NCBI RefSeq assembly: GCF_003751845.1
Contig: NZ_RJKQ01000001.1
Location: 372,001-436,000 of the forward strand
From: Enterobacter sp. BIGb0383
GTDB lineage: Bacteria; Pseudomonadota; Gammaproteobacteria; Enterobacterales; Enterobacteriaceae
DNA length: 64,000 nucleotides
Reading direction: 5' to 3'
A program made the translations under genes and the position numbers. Shown piece by piece: positions 25,614 to 35,044 of the stretch. Below the pieces are notes generated by a model that saw nothing but the letters and a program-made list of their open reading frames with translations, made no database searches and had not been told where the DNA came from. Every line of letters begins with the position of its first letter. Position 1 is the stretch's first letter.

Positions 25614-26381
25614 ATGATCGGGAAATTATTGCAGGCGTGCTGTCTGGTCGCCGCATTTTCAGGGGCTGCATACGCTGCACAGGAAACCTATATTGTCGGT
25701 TCCGGCGGCACCTATCGTCCGTTTGAATTTGAAAACAGCCAGAAACAGCTGGAAGGTTTTGATATCGATATTATTAAAGCCATCGCTAAAGCAGAAAACT
25801 TTAACGTTAAGCTGGTCAACACCCCATGGGAAGGCATCTTCGCGACCCTCGGATCTGGCGATCGCGACATTATTATTTCCGGGATCACCATCACCGATAA
25901 GCGTAAGCAGATGGTTGATTTCTCCGCGCCGTACTTCCCGGCAGAGCAGTCCATCGTGGTGCCGACCGACTCGAAAGTCACCTCGCTGGACGCGCTGAAA
26001 ACCGAGAAGGTTGGGGTAGTTAACTCCAGCACCGGCGATATCGTCGTTTCTGACGTGCTGGGCAAAAACAGCACCTCGATTAAGCGTTTTGATAATACCC
26101 CGCTGATGCTGCAGGAGCTGTATGAAGACGGCGTCAGCGCTGCTGTGGGCGATGTGGGCGTGGTGAAGTACTACATCAAACAGCACCCGGAAAAGCAGTT
26201 CAAACTGGTGCCGGATGCGAAGTTTGAGCGTCAGTATTTCGGTATTGCCGTGGCGAAAGGTAACGAAGAGCTGCGCAATAAAATCAATAGCGGTCTGAAA
26301 AAGATCGTGGCTGACGGTACCTACGCCACCATCTATAAGAACTGGTTTGACGAGAACGTGCCGACGCTGCCTGCGCAGTAA
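25614..26381 (+). CDS. Polar amino acid ABC transporter binding protein
   Basis: A 255-residue periplasmic binding protein of the GlnH/HisJ/ArtJ family (SBP family 3). A Sec signal of about 21 residues ends in AYAA. The mature protein has the YRPFEFENSQKQLEGFDIDI beginning, the GITITDKRKQMVDFS block that contacts the amino-acid alpha groups, and the conserved SGLKKIVADGTYATIYKNWF end. Which amino acid is bound cannot be told. It is the first of three plus-strand genes and is separated from the permease by a hairpin that may lower downstream expression. Confidence 0.9.
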   Translation: MIGKLLQACCLVAAFSGAAYAAQETYIVGSGGTYRPFEFENSQKQLEGFDIDIIKAIAKAENFNVKLVNTPWEGIFATLGSGDRDIIISGITITDKRKQMVDFSAPYFPAEQSIVVPTDSKVTSLDALKTEKVGVVNSSTGDIVVSDVLGKNSTSIKRFDNTPLMLQELYEDGVSAAVGDVGVVKYYIKQHPEKQFKLVPDAKFERQYFGIAVAKGNEELRNKINSGLKKIVADGTYATIYKNWFDENVPTLPAQ

Positions 26382-26400
26382 TCACGGCTGTTGCTAATTC

Positions 26401-26436
26401 CGGCTATCGCGATGTTTTGCGATAGCCGTATTTTTT
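26401..26436 (+). terminator. Intercistronic terminator/attenuator after binding-protein gene
   Basis: A 10-bp perfect stem CGGCTATCGC/GCGATAGCCG with an eight-base loop and TATTTTTT tail lies between the binding protein and permease genes. Partial termination or mRNA stabilisation here would make more binding protein than membrane components. Confidence 0.85.
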
Positions 26437-26449
26437 CAGGGAAAACACC

Positions 26450-27214
26450 ATGACGGGATTCCGTTGGGAGATCCTCCAGGAGTATGCGCCGCTGTTTATG
26501 GAAGGCGCCTGGATGACCATCAAATGCACCATTATTTGCGTATTCCTCGGTACGCTGTGGGGCTTAACGCTGGGCCTCGGACGTATGGCGAAAGCCGATC
26601 ACGGACCCTGGCACTATATTCTGCGCTACCTGGTTCAGTTCCCGGTGCGCTTTTACGTCAGCGCCTTTCGCGGTACGCCGCTGTTTGTGCAAATCATGGT
26701 GGTCCATTTCGCCCTGGTCCCGCTGTTTATCAACCCGCGTGACGGCCTGCTGGTCACCAGCGGTCTGATGAGCAGCGATGTAGCGCGCGGACTGCGCTCC
26801 GAGTACGGTGCGTTTCTCTCCTGTGTTGTCGCCATCACCCTGAATGCGGGCGCCTACGTCTCGGAAATCTTCCGCGCCGGGATCCAGTCCATCGACAAAG
26901 GGCAGATGGAAGCCTCCAGAGCGCTGGGAATGCCGTGGTGGAAAACCATGCGCCAGGTGATCCTGCCACAGGCGTTTCGCCGTATCCTTCCGCCGCTCGG
27001 CAATAATGCCATCGCGATTGTTAAAGACTCCTCGCTGGCCTCGGCGATTGGTCTGGCCGATCTCGCCTATGCCGCGCGTACGGTGTCTGGCGCGTATGCG
27101 ACCTACTGGGAACCCTACCTGGCCATCTCCCTGGTCTACTGGGTCATTACATTCCTGCTGGCGCAGGTGGTTAACCGACTGGAAAAGGGGTTAGGCAAAA
27201 GTGATTCACATTAA
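26450..27214 (+). CDS. Polar amino acid ABC transporter permease
   Basis: A 254-residue HisM/GlnP-type permease with about five membrane helices, the [11 protein letters not shown] motif and the coupling segment [29 protein letters not shown]. Being encoded as a single permease, it probably acts as a homodimer. The gene overlaps the ATPase gene by 14 bases. Confidence 0.9.
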   Translation: MTGFRWEILQEYAPLFMEGAWMTIKCTIICVFLGTLWGLTLGLGRMAKADHGPWHYILRYLVQFPVRFYVSAFRGTPLFVQIMVVHFALVPLFINPRDGLLVTSGLMSSDVARGLRSEYGAFLSCVVAITLNAGAYVSEIFRAGIQSIDKGQMEASRALGMPWWKTMRQVILPQAFRRILPPLGNNAIAIVKDSSLASAIGLADLAYAARTVSGAYATYWEPYLAISLVYWVITFLLAQVVNRLEKGLGKSDSH

Positions 27215-27923
27215 TAATCTGCATAAACACTTTGGCGACAGCCACGTTCTACGCGGGATCAGCTGTGATATTCGCCCTCAGGAAGTCGTCTGCGTGATCG
27301 GACCGTCCGGCTCCGGGAAGAGTACCTTCCTGCGCTGTATGAACGCGCTGGAAACGGTGAGTGAAGGGGAAGTGGTGGTTAACGGTTTTGCCGTACACGA
27401 CCGGACCACGGATCTGAATAAAATGCGTGAAAGCGTGGGTATGGTCTTCCAGCGTTTTAACCTGTTCCCGCATAAGACGGTACTGGAAAACCTGATGATG
27501 GCCCCTCAGGCGCTGCAGGGGATGAGCCGGTCGCAGGCTGAGAGCCTGGCGCAGACGCTGCTGGAGAAAGTCGGCCTGAGCGATAAGCGCGATGCCTGGC
27601 CATCCAGCCTTTCCGGCGGGCAGCAGCAGCGCGTGGCGATTGCCCGGGCGCTGGCAATGAACCCGTCGATTATGCTGTTTGATGAGCCGACGTCGGCGCT
27701 CGACCCTGAGCTGGTGGGGGATGTGCTGGAAGTGATGAAAAACCTCGCTAGCGACGGTATGACCATGGTTATCGTAACCCATGAAATGGGCTTTGCCCGT
27801 GAAGTGGCGGACCGGGTTATCTTTATCGACCAGGGTGTGATTCAGGAAGAAGGCACGCCGGAACAGATCTTTACCGCCCCGCAGAATCCGCGCACCGCGG
27901 CATTTCTCAGTAAAGTGCTTTAA
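27201..27923 (+). CDS. Polar amino acid ABC transporter ATPase (GlnQ-like)
   Basis: A 240-residue ATPase of the GlnQ/HisP class: Walker [10 protein letters not shown] near residues 33-41, Q-loop [14 protein letters not shown], signature [15 protein letters not shown], Walker [14 protein letters not shown] and H-loop [14 protein letters not shown]. It starts at GTG 27201, inside the end of the permease frame, with AGG five bases before. A hairpin follows the stop. Confidence 0.92.
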   Translation: MIHINNLHKHFGDSHVLRGISCDIRPQEVVCVIGPSGSGKSTFLRCMNALETVSEGEVVVNGFAVHDRTTDLNKMRESVGMVFQRFNLFPHKTVLENLMMAPQALQGMSRSQAESLAQTLLEKVGLSDKRDAWPSSLSGGQQQRVAIARALAMNPSIMLFDEPTSALDPELVGDVLEVMKNLASDGMTMVIVTHEMGFAREVADRVIFIDQGVIQEEGTPEQIFTAPQNPRTAAFLSKVL

Positions 27924-27928
27924 TGCTG

Positions 27929-27956
27929 GCAGCCTCTCTTTACGGAGAGAGGCTGC
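27929..27956. terminator. Hairpin terminator between ATPase and lipoprotein genes
   Basis: A perfect 10-bp stem GCAGCCTCTC/GAGAGGCTGC with an eight-base loop lies between converging genes and ends with TGTTTATC. The U-tract is short. Confidence 0.65.
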
Positions 27957-27962
27957 TGTTTA

Positions 27963-28319
27963 TCAGTTCTCGTCTTCTTCGGGGCCCTGAGCCGCGTCCT
28001 GTTCGTTCTCTGAATCCCCCATCCCCAGCAGATCCGACACGGTGAGATCCCCGACCGCCGCCACTTTATCTTTTGCCTGCTGGATCTGTTCCGGCACCAG
28101 TTCCGTGACGCTGGACTGAGCCTGGTCTTTGGTCTTTTGCCATGCGTCACTCGCTGAATCCGTCAGTGCCTGAGTGCGGCTTTCCGCCTCCTCCTGCAGA
28201 CCGGTAGCGTGCTGCTTTGCCTCTTCAACGGTGGCGTTCAGTTTCTCTTTGCTTGCGTCATCGCAGGCGACAAGCGCCAGAGAAAGAGTGCTTAGCGCCA
28301 GAATAGCCAGTTTATTCAT
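27963..28319 (-). CDS. Small helical lipoprotein, unknown
   Basis: A 118-residue lipoprotein with signal MNKLAILALSTLSLALVAC; the lipid cysteine is followed by Asp-Asp. Aspartate at +2 is the enterobacterial signal for retention in the inner membrane, so it should face the periplasm from there. The mature part is a long charged helix (KEKLNATVEEAKQHATG onward) with coiled-coil character and a very acidic end. ATG 28319 is chosen over one 14 codons upstream because of the AGGAA site and signal peptide. I recognise no named family. Confidence 0.78.
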   Translation of the reverse strand: MNKLAILALSTLSLALVACDDASKEKLNATVEEAKQHATGLQEEAESRTQALTDSASDAWQKTKDQAQSSVTELVPEQIQQAKDKVAAVGDLTVSDLLGMGDSENEQDAAQGPEEDEN

Positions 28320-28384
28320 TTTCGTTTCCTGTTCCGTCATCAATGCCGCAGAGTAGACCACAGCCGACCGGGGCGGTTCCAGAT

Positions 28385-28480
28385 GCGGCTGTCGGCCCTA
28401 CAGCCGCGGAGGGCGGACAGGGAATTTCTTTACATCCGCCCCCGCCCTGCACAGGGCAAAGCGAAGCGGGAGGGGGCAAC
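28385..28480. repeat. GC-rich hairpin cluster in intergenic region
   Basis: The 244-base gap between the lipoprotein and AEC genes holds two strong hairpins. GCGGCTGT (28385-28392) pairs with ACAGCCGC (28400-28407), and GCCCTGCACAGGGC forms a self-palindrome inside GCCCCC...GGGGGC arms near 28440-28478. It looks like an intergenic palindromic element rather than coding DNA. No T-run makes either a good terminator. Confidence 0.4.
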
Positions 28481-28563
28481 GTAAATGATTGTAAAACGGC
28501 AGGTATCTCTTATACTGCCGACAATAACCCCGGTCTGAAAACCCCGAAACGGTAGAGTAACGG

Positions 28564-29535
28564 ATGGAATCGCTCAGCTTCTTTGCACAGCTCTGGAACC
28601 AGATACTCCTCTCCACCCCGCTGATTGTTCTTATCGCGCTTGGCTTTGCGCTTGGGCGTTTTGCCGGCTGGCCTGCCTCGGTAAGCGAAGGCTTAAACCG
28701 CTTCTGCTTTAGCGTCGCGCTGCCCTGTATGCTCTTTAAAGTCATGAGCAACTTCTACCAGAGTCCGCCGGTGGATGCGCGCCTGCTGGTTGCTTACTTC
28801 GGCAGCTGTTTTATCGTCTGGCTGGTGGGACGGGTTGTGGCCCGCACGCTGTTTCAAATGGATGTAGTCTCCGCCTCGGTCTTCAGCCTTGGGGGGATCT
28901 TTTCTAATAACGTCATGCTCGGTATTCCGGTGGCGATTATTCTGCTCGGTCAGTCGAGTCTTTCCTCCGTGGCGCTGGTGCTGGTCTTTAACAGCCTGAT
29001 CCTCTGGACGCTGGTGACGGTTTCGGTGGAGTGGGCGCAGAACGGTAGCTTTTCACTGCGGGGTATCAGCCGGACGCTGCTCAGCGTGCTGCGCAATCCG
29101 CTGATTATCGGCATCTTTAGCGGCTTTGTCTGGAGCGCACTACAGCGACCGCTGCCAACGATTATCGATACCCCGGTAAGTATGCTGGGACAGGTATCGG
29201 CCCCGCTTACGCTGGTCACGCTGGGTATGAGCCTTTCACAGTATCAAATCCGCCAGGGCCTGAAAGAGAGTGCGGCTATCTGCCTGCTGAAACTGGCCCT
29301 GATGCCTGCGGTGATCTGGGGCCTGGCGCTGCTGCTTCATCTGCCCCGCGAAGAGAGCCAGGTTGTGGTTCTGCTCGGCTCGATGGCGGTGGGTGTGAAC
29401 GTCTATCTGATGGCGCAGAAATTTGGCGTTATGCAGGGCACCACCGCCGCCAGCATGCTGATCTCCACCCTGATTTCAACCCTGAGTACGCCTCTGCTGA
29501 TGCTGCTGATGAGTCATTTTTATCCGGCTTACTGA
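28564..29535 (+). CDS. AEC-family membrane transporter
   Basis: A 323-residue auxin efflux carrier (AEC)/malonate transporter-type protein with about ten helices in two five-helix halves. The GRFAGWP, FSNNVMLGIPV and AVGVNVYLMAQKFG segments are typical. Family members move organic anions or, in E. coli YfdV-like proteins, oxalate-related compounds; the substrate here is unknown. The gene lies alone before the tRNA-Val pair. Confidence 0.82.
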   Translation: MESLSFFAQLWNQILLSTPLIVLIALGFALGRFAGWPASVSEGLNRFCFSVALPCMLFKVMSNFYQSPPVDARLLVAYFGSCFIVWLVGRVVARTLFQMDVVSASVFSLGGIFSNNVMLGIPVAIILLGQSSLSSVALVLVFNSLILWTLVTVSVEWAQNGSFSLRGISRTLLSVLRNPLIIGIFSGFVWSALQRPLPTIIDTPVSMLGQVSAPLTLVTLGMSLSQYQIRQGLKESAAICLLKLALMPAVIWGLALLLHLPREESQVVVLLGSMAVGVNVYLMAQKFGVMQGTTAASMLISTLISTLSTPLLMLLMSHFYPAY

Positions 29536-29694
29536 CCCTATGCGTCACTGGCCGGGGACTGCAAATTGGCTTCTACCAGGATGTGACCGAAAGGGGCTTA
29601 CTGAATGGCAATGTATTCATAGACCATCAACGATAACGTGGTCGTTATTTAAAAGTGATAATCAGGAAGATAAAACGAAGACTTACTGCTGAAA

Positions 29695-29771
29695 TGGTGC
29701 GTCCGAGTGGACTCGAACCACCGACCCCCACCATGTCAAGGTGGTGCTCTAACCAACTGAGCTACGGACGC
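29695..29771 (-). tRNA. valW: tRNA-Val (GAC), second of tandem pair
   Basis: A 77-nt cloverleaf on the minus strand with acceptor stem GCGTCCG/CGGACGC, anticodon loop CTTGACA (anticodon GAC), GTTCGAG T-loop and an encoded CCA end. It reads GUC and GUU codons. It corresponds to the second gene of E. coli valV-valW, beside mdtK. Confidence 0.97.
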
Positions 29772-29780
29772 ACTGAAGAA

Positions 29781-29857
29781 TGGTGCGTTCAATTGGACTC
29801 GAACCAACGACCCCCACCATGTCAAGGTGGTGCTCTAACCAACTGAGCTATGAACGC
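29781..29857 (-). tRNA. valV: tRNA-Val (GAC), first of tandem pair
   Basis: A 77-nt tRNA with acceptor stem GCGTTCA/TGAACGC, the same GAC anticodon arm and encoded CCA. It differs from its partner mainly in the acceptor and T stems. Nine bases separate the two genes, so they are processed from one transcript. Confidence 0.97.
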
Positions 29858-29883
29858 ATTGCTGTACTGGACAACGGGGACGA

Positions 29884-29912
29884 ATATTAGCGGCAGCTCA
29901 GGTGGCTTGCAA
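29884..29912 (-). promoter_or_regulatory. Sigma-70 promoter of the tRNA-Val operon
   Basis: On the minus strand: -35 TTGCAA (29912-29907), a 17-base spacer and -10 TAATAT (29889-29884), followed by a GC-rich TCGTCCCCG discriminator of the kind that confers stringent control on stable RNA promoters. Confidence 0.82.
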
Positions 29913-29975
29913 GAGGTAAAACGGATTTTTCTTTCAGATTTCACTCGATTGCGGAACAACTGCGCAAAATGGAGA

Positions 29976-29999
29976 GAAAATCGCCGCCGACGGGCGGCG
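29976..29999 (-). terminator. Terminator after mdtK
   Basis: A 7-bp GC stem CGCCGCC/GGCGGCG with a four-base loop is followed on the minus strand by GATTTTC. It lies ten bases past the mdtK stop and ahead of the tRNA promoter. Confidence 0.72.
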
Positions 30000-30008
30000 G
30001 CTGGATAA

Positions 30009-31382
30009 TTAACGTGCGGCGCGTTGCAAAATCAGGCTGGACGGCTGGCGCTGCAGGAAGCGCATACGCAGCATCATCAGCACGGCGGCGGCGGTCAGGC
30101 CGATAATAAAACCAATCCAGAAACCTGCCGGACCCATTCTGTCGACCACCAGGTCGGTCAGGGCCAGGATGTAACCGCTCGGCAGTCCCAGCACCCAGTA
30201 AGCGGTGAAGGTGATAAAGAAGATCGAACGGGTATCTTTATAGCCGCGCAAAATGCCGCTGCCGATCACCTGAATCGAATCTGAAAGCTGATACACCGCG
30301 GCCAGCAGCATCAGCTGGGCGGCGAGGGTGATCACTTCCGGGTTATCGTTATACAACAGGGCGATATTCTCGCGCAGGGTCACGGTAAACAGGGCGGTAA
30401 AGAATGCCATGGTGACACCGACGGCAAGGCCAGTACGGGCCGCCACCTGCGCATCCAGCGTCGAACCCTGACCCAGGCGATAGCCCACGCGGATGGTCAC
30501 CGCGGCCGCCAGCGACATCGGCAGGACAAACATCAGCGAGCTAAAGTTCAGGGCTATCTGGTGTCCGGCAACGTCAACAATTCCCAGCGGCGAGACCAGC
30601 AGCGCCACAACCGCAAACAGGGTGACTTCGAAGAACAGGGCCAGGGCGATAGGCAGACCCAACTGGCTCAGACGCAGCAGCACGGCGAAATCTGGCTTAC
30701 TCTGGACCGCTGTGTTGCGGATATCGCGCATAGAGCGGGCGCGTCTGGTCCAGTTAATCATGGTGACGAACATAAACCAGTACACCGCCGCCGTGGCCAC
30801 GCCGCAGCCGACGCCGCCGAGTTCCGGCATCCCGAAGTGGCCGTAAATAAAGATATAGTTGACCGGAATATTGACCAGCAGCCCGAGGAAGCCAATTACC
30901 ATGCCGGGTTTGGTTTTCGCCAGCCCTTCACACTGGTTACGTGCGACCTGGAAGAAGAGATACCCCGGCGCGCCCCACAGCAGCGCACGCAGATAGCCAA
31001 CGGCTTTATCCGCAAGCTGCGGGTCGATATTGTGCATCGAACCAATGATATAGCCCGCGTTCCACAGCACGACCATAATCAGAATCGAGACGAATCCCGC
31101 CAGCCAGAAGCCCTGACGCACCTGATGATGGATACGATCGCGGCGGCCGGAGCCGTTAAGCTGGGCAATCACCGGCGTCATCGCCAGCAGCAGGCCGTGG
31201 CCGAACAGAATGGCCGGCAGCCAGACCGAGGTGCCGATGGCCACCGCAGCCATATCGGTGGCGCTGTAGCCGCCCGCCATCACCGTATCGACAAAGCCCA
31301 TCGACGTCTGCGCGACCTGGGCGATGATCACCGGGATCGCAAGGGCTAATAACTGACGCGCTTCACTGAAGTACTTCTGCAC
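30009..31382 (-). CDS. mdtK: MdtK, MATE-family multidrug efflux pump
   Basis: A 457-residue, twelve-helix inner-membrane antiporter of the MATE family (NorM/YdhE), the same length as E. coli MdtK. It exports cationic drugs, fluoroquinolones and dipeptides using Na+ or H+ gradients. Two homologous six-helix halves are evident. Translation begins at GTG 31382 giving [14 protein letters not shown]. It is divergent from ribE across 226 bases, and a terminator follows. Confidence 0.95.
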   Translation of the reverse strand: MQKYFSEARQLLALAIPVIIAQVAQTSMGFVDTVMAGGYSATDMAAVAIGTSVWLPAILFGHGLLLAMTPVIAQLNGSGRRDRIHHQVRQGFWLAGFVSILIMVVLWNAGYIIGSMHNIDPQLADKAVGYLRALLWGAPGYLFFQVARNQCEGLAKTKPGMVIGFLGLLVNIPVNYIFIYGHFGMPELGGVGCGVATAAVYWFMFVTMINWTRRARSMRDIRNTAVQSKPDFAVLLRLSQLGLPIALALFFEVTLFAVVALLVSPLGIVDVAGHQIALNFSSLMFVLPMSLAAAVTIRVGYRLGQGSTLDAQVAARTGLAVGVTMAFFTALFTVTLRENIALLYNDNPEVITLAAQLMLLAAVYQLSDSIQVIGSGILRGYKDTRSIFFITFTAYWVLGLPSGYILALTDLVVDRMGPAGFWIGFIIGLTAAAVLMMLRMRFLQRQPSSLILQRAAR

Positions 31383-31608
31383 GTGAACACCTTATAGATT
31401 GTTGTTATTGAAGAGACAAAAAAGCCGCCGTCGCTGGCAGCAGGAAGAAGTAGTGGGGGATATGCGAGCTATTGTAGCGAGGATTGGCTATTTATCTAGT
31501 GAAATCACCGCGCAGGGGGCAGACAGGCTGGCAACCTCTTTTTCCACCTGTTATTGTGCTGTACCAGAGAATGGGGACAGACCCTATGGCTGGATCACAG
31601 GAGCGAGC

Positions 31609-32256
31609 ATGTTTACTGGCATTGTGCAGGGCACTGCAAAAGTGGTGTCTATTGATGAAAAACCGAACTTCCGTACCCACGTGGTGGAGTTACCCGACGA
31701 TATGTTGGGCGGGATTGAAACCGGCGCCTCGGTTGCGCACAACGGCTGCTGCCTGACGGTTACCGCCATCAACGGTAACCAGATTAGCTTTGATTTGATG
31801 AAAGAGACGTTGCGCATCACCAACCTCGGGGAGCTGACCGAGGGCGATGTGGTCAACGTTGAGCGTGCGGCAAAGTTCAGCGACGAGATTGGCGGGCATC
31901 TGATGTCCGGTCATATTATGACCACCGCCGAAGTGGCGAAGATCCTGACCTCGGAAAATAACCGCCAGATCTGGTTTAAAGTGGCCGATCCGGCGCTGAT
32001 GAAATATATCCTCTATAAAGGCTTTATCGGCATTGACGGTATCAGCCTGACGGTAGGTGAGGTGACAGCGTCACGTTTCTCGGTGCATTTGATCCCGGAA
32101 ACGCTGCAGCGTACGACGCTCGGCAAGAAAAAACTGGGTCATCGGGTGAATATTGAAATCGACCCGCAGACCCAGGCGGTGGTGGATACGGTCGAGCGCG
32201 TGCTGGCGGCGAAAGAGGCTGCGGCTGTGCGTCAGGTAGCTTCCAGCGACGAGTAA
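31609..32256 (+). CDS. ribE: Riboflavin synthase alpha chain
   Basis: A 215-residue protein that dismutates two 6,7-dimethyl-8-ribityllumazines into riboflavin and the pyrimidinedione. It is named ribE or ribC depending on the scheme. Two tandem lumazine-binding repeats are visible: each opens with an MFTGIV/HLMSGHI-type strand, and [12 protein letters not shown] marks the second, with GCCLTV in the first. The frame stays open for 70 codons upstream, but ATG 31609 with AGGAG at 31599-31603 is the true start. No FMN riboswitch is recognisable in the leader. Confidence 0.95.
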   Translation: MFTGIVQGTAKVVSIDEKPNFRTHVVELPDDMLGGIETGASVAHNGCCLTVTAINGNQISFDLMKETLRITNLGELTEGDVVNVERAAKFSDEIGGHLMSGHIMTTAEVAKILTSENNRQIWFKVADPALMKYILYKGFIGIDGISLTVGEVTASRFSVHLIPETLQRTTLGKKKLGHRVNIEIDPQTQAVVDTVERVLAAKEAAAVRQVASSDE

Positions 32257-32265
32257 GCTTTAATC

Positions 32266-32291
32266 CGGCGCACCCATCCCCGGATGCGCCG
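32266..32291. terminator. Hairpin between ribE and cfa
   Basis: CGGCGCA (32266-32272) pairs with TGCGCCG (32285-32291) between converging genes. There is no T-run on either side, so it may be a weak terminator or an mRNA 3'-end stabiliser. Confidence 0.45.
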
Positions 32292-32299
32292 TTCACACC

Positions 32300-33448
32300 C
32301 TAGCGGGCCACCCGCAAACCCTTCTCAATCCCGCGTGAAAATACCACTTGCCAGAGCTGAATATCGCGTGCGCGAAACGCCCCGGCGCAGGCGTTAAGAT
32401 AGTAGCTGAACATTTTTTTGAAACGCTCAGAGTAGTTCTCCGCGATGTCCGGCCAGCTGCCGATAAACCGTTTATGCCACTCCATAAGCGTCCGGTCATA
32501 GTCCGCGCCAAAATTATGCCAGTCTTCCATCACGAAATGCGCTTCGCTGGCGTGAGCAATATGCTGCACCGACGGCAGACAGCCGTTGGGGAAAATATAC
32601 TTATTGATCCAGGGATCGACGTTATTATCCGTTTTCTGCGAGCCGATGGTATGCAGCAGAACCAGCCCGTTCGGCTTCAGATTGCGGTCCACGACGTCAA
32701 ACCAGGTCGCGTAGTTTTTGGGACCCACGTGCTCAAACATCCCGACGGAGACAATCCGGTCAAAGTGATCGTTCAGCTCACGGTAGTCCTGGAGCAGAAT
32801 CGTAACGTCCAGGCCCTCGCAGCGCGCCTGAGCCATCTTTTGCTGCTCGGCGGAGATGGTCACGCCGGTCACGCTGACGCCATAGTGCAGGGCCATATAC
32901 TGCGCCAGTCCGCCCCAGCCGCAGCCAATATCCAGTACCCGCATCCCCGGCTTCAGCTGCAATTTTTCGCAAATCATTTTCAGCTTGGCCTGCTGGGCAT
33001 CTTCAAGGGTAGCGGCCTCTTTCCAGTAGCCGCAGGAGTACTGCATAAAGGGGTCGAGCATCCGGCTAAAGAGGTCGTTGCCGAGATCGTAGTGCTCTTT
33101 ACCGACAATCCAGGCGCGTTTTTTACTTTGCAGATTAAGCAGGCGGGCGGCGGCGATACGCAGGGTATCTTTGAGATGGCGGGGAAGCTGGTTTTCCAGC
33201 CCGGCGCGCAGCACTTTATGGAAGAAGATATCCAGCCGGTCACAGTGCCACCAGCCGTCCATATAGCTCTCGCCAAGGCCCATTGAGCCCTGCCGAAGTA
33301 CGCGTTTAAAAAAGAGTGGGTTCTTAACCTGGATATCGTGAGGGGCGGAGCCGTTAACGGCGATCCCTGCGCGGTTCAGTAATTCGCTGGCGATGCGAAA
33401 CCAGTTATCGTCCTGTAGTTCGATGTCTTCTATACACGATGTGCTCAT
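32300..33448 (-). CDS. cfa: Cyclopropane-fatty-acyl-phospholipid synthase
   Basis: A 382-residue SAM-dependent enzyme that adds a methylene bridge across cis double bonds of membrane phospholipids, mainly as cells enter stationary phase. The SAM-binding motif VLDIGCGWGGLAQYMA lies near residues 165-180, with an N-terminal lipid-binding domain before it. Length equals E. coli Cfa. Its long leader with a sigma-70 promoter about 208 bases upstream resembles the E. coli cfa mRNA that the small RNA RydC stabilises. Confidence 0.96.
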   Translation of the reverse strand: MSTSCIEDIELQDDNWFRIASELLNRAGIAVNGSAPHDIQVKNPLFFKRVLRQGSMGLGESYMDGWWHCDRLDIFFHKVLRAGLENQLPRHLKDTLRIAAARLLNLQSKKRAWIVGKEHYDLGNDLFSRMLDPFMQYSCGYWKEAATLEDAQQAKLKMICEKLQLKPGMRVLDIGCGWGGLAQYMALHYGVSVTGVTISAEQQKMAQARCEGLDVTILLQDYRELNDHFDRIVSVGMFEHVGPKNYATWFDVVDRNLKPNGLVLLHTIGSQKTDNNVDPWINKYIFPNGCLPSVQHIAHASEAHFVMEDWHNFGADYDRTLMEWHKRFIGSWPDIAENYSERFKKMFSYYLNACAGAFRARDIQLWQVVFSRGIEKGLRVAR

Positions 33449-33691
33449 AGCTTCTCCATCACAACCGGGTGACCGGGAACGTCAGGCGGCGTAGACGCAT
33501 TCTTTGGTATGTGAGAAAACCCACGGAAGCTCCGTGAGACTGCTATCCGACGTAGAAAAGAGAGAGGGAGACTCCCTGACTGACAAACCGTCCATGGGAG
33601 AAACGGGTGAGATCCGCGACCCGTCAAAAGGTGAAAGTGTGACCTTCGTCAAAACGAAATTTAGTATAGGCTGCAATTTTTATGGGTTCAA
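33449..33691 (-). promoter_or_regulatory. cfa promoter and long 5' leader
   Basis: On the minus strand a -35 TTGAAC (33691-33686) and -10 TATACT (33668-33663) are separated by 17 bases, placing the transcript start near 33656 and leaving a leader of about 208 nt. E. coli cfa has a similar long leader from its distal promoter. No protein-coding frame in the leader is convincing. Confidence 0.75.
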
Positions 33692-33750
33692 TAAAAATAT
33701 GTAGCAGCCTAATTAATATGACTTTTCCGGGCTTAGAGGGCGCACAGCCC

Positions 33751-34932
33751 TCAGGAGTGCAGCGGCTCCGCGCTAACCGCCGCCGCGCGCGCCTGCATGA
33801 AGTAGCCGAGGATCGCCAGTACCGCCGTCGCCAGCATCACGCTGGTGGTGCTCAGCAGCGGGGTGGCGATAAGCCAGGAGACCACCAGGCTGGCGAAGAA
33901 GCACAGACCCAGCTGGAGCGTATTCTGCAGCGCGGCGGCACGTCCGCTGGCATGGGCGAAGGGACGTAGGGCTTCGGCGACCACGATAGGGTAGATAGCG
34001 CCATTGACCATCGCCATCAGACAGAAGGGGATTAGCAGCAAGGTCAGCGACGTCGGGGCAAACCAGCCTGCCACCCAGGTCCCGATCACGCTGATGGCAT
34101 AGATAGTCAGCAGCCACGGCAGCATTCGCGGGCCAGACCATTTTTGCAGCGCGGCGCGACAGCCGTAGCCACCGACCAGGAAGGCGATAGTCTGCGGCAC
34201 GTAGCTCAGACCAATCGCCCCAGGGCCATAGCCCATCGCATCAAGAATAAACGGCGAGCCGGTCAGCCAGGCAAAGAAGCTGGCGGAGCAGGCCGCGTAA
34301 ATCAGCACGTTGCCGCGCCAGGAGGCGGAACGCAGCAGGGTCATCCAGGTCAGACGTTCACCACGGTGTGCGGCCTTCTGCGTGGGCTTAGGCAGGCGCA
34401 GGGCGGGCAGCATCAGCAGCAGGGTAATAATAAACAGGGTCGCGAAAATAGACTGCCAGCTAAAATGGGCCAGCAGCCAGCTGCCAAGCAGCGGCGCCAG
34501 GGCTGGGGACAGCCCTACCAGCGGCATAATGGTGGCGAAAATACGGTTGGTACGCTGGGCAGGATAGTAATCCGTGACCATCGCTTGCCAGCAGACCGCC
34601 GCGGCGCAAACACCCACGGCCTGCATAAAGCGCAGGACCAGCAGGGTGGTGGCGTCGCTGACCCACAGCATCCCGATACAGGCAACGGCAAACAGGCTTA
34701 GCCCGCTAAGCAGAATGGGCTTGCGCCCGTAGCGATCGGAGAGCGGTCCCCAGACCAGCTGCGCCACGGCAAAGCCCGCCAGGAAGACGCTCAGGCTGGC
34801 GCTGACCGCCGCTGCCGGGATCTGTAAGTCCGTCTGAATGGCGGCAAAGGCCGGTAAATACATGTCGGTCGCCAGAAAACTAATGACGCTAAGGCCGGCC
34901 AGCCAGACTAAAAAACCTCTTCCTGGTTGCAT
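33751..34932 (-). CDS. punC: PunC (YdhC), MFS purine nucleoside transporter
   Basis: A 393-residue, twelve-helix major facilitator of the DHA1/Bcr-CflA type, the counterpart of E. coli YdhC. The motif A sequence [14 protein letters not shown] follows helix 2. The E. coli protein has been assigned to purine and purine nucleoside transport (PunC) and is activated by the divergently encoded LysR regulator PunR; the same arrangement is seen here. PurR follows next to punR, consistent with purine control. Confidence 0.9.
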   Translation of the reverse strand: MQPGRGFLVWLAGLSVISFLATDMYLPAFAAIQTDLQIPAAAVSASLSVFLAGFAVAQLVWGPLSDRYGRKPILLSGLSLFAVACIGMLWVSDATTLLVLRFMQAVGVCAAAVCWQAMVTDYYPAQRTNRIFATIMPLVGLSPALAPLLGSWLLAHFSWQSIFATLFIITLLLMLPALRLPKPTQKAAHRGERLTWMTLLRSASWRGNVLIYAACSASFFAWLTGSPFILDAMGYGPGAIGLSYVPQTIAFLVGGYGCRAALQKWSGPRMLPWLLTIYAISVIGTWVAGWFAPTSLTLLLIPFCLMAMVNGAIYPIVVAEALRPFAHASGRAAALQNTLQLGLCFFASLVVSWLIATPLLSTTSVMLATAVLAILGYFMQARAAAVSAEPLHS

Positions 34933-35044
34933 CTCTTCTCTCTTCTTTACTGCAGGTTACGATGCGCCGGAGTGTAGAGAGTGCATTCCGGCTTGTGAAA
35001 CGCTAATATTTGCGAACAGGTTTCAAATTTTTTGCAGGCAGAAA

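Noticed and set aside
29695..29857. tRNA-linked genomic island attachment site
   Set aside because: No integrase and no direct repeat of the tRNA 3' end apart from the neighbouring tRNA copy itself.
31383..31608. FMN riboswitch before ribE
   Set aside because: No conserved RFN helices or the typical GGG/CCC junction elements are visible; in enterobacteria the switch is at ribB.
33504..33704. 66-residue open frame on the plus strand opposite the cfa leader
   Set aside because: No ribosome site; sequence is explained by the cfa promoter and leader.
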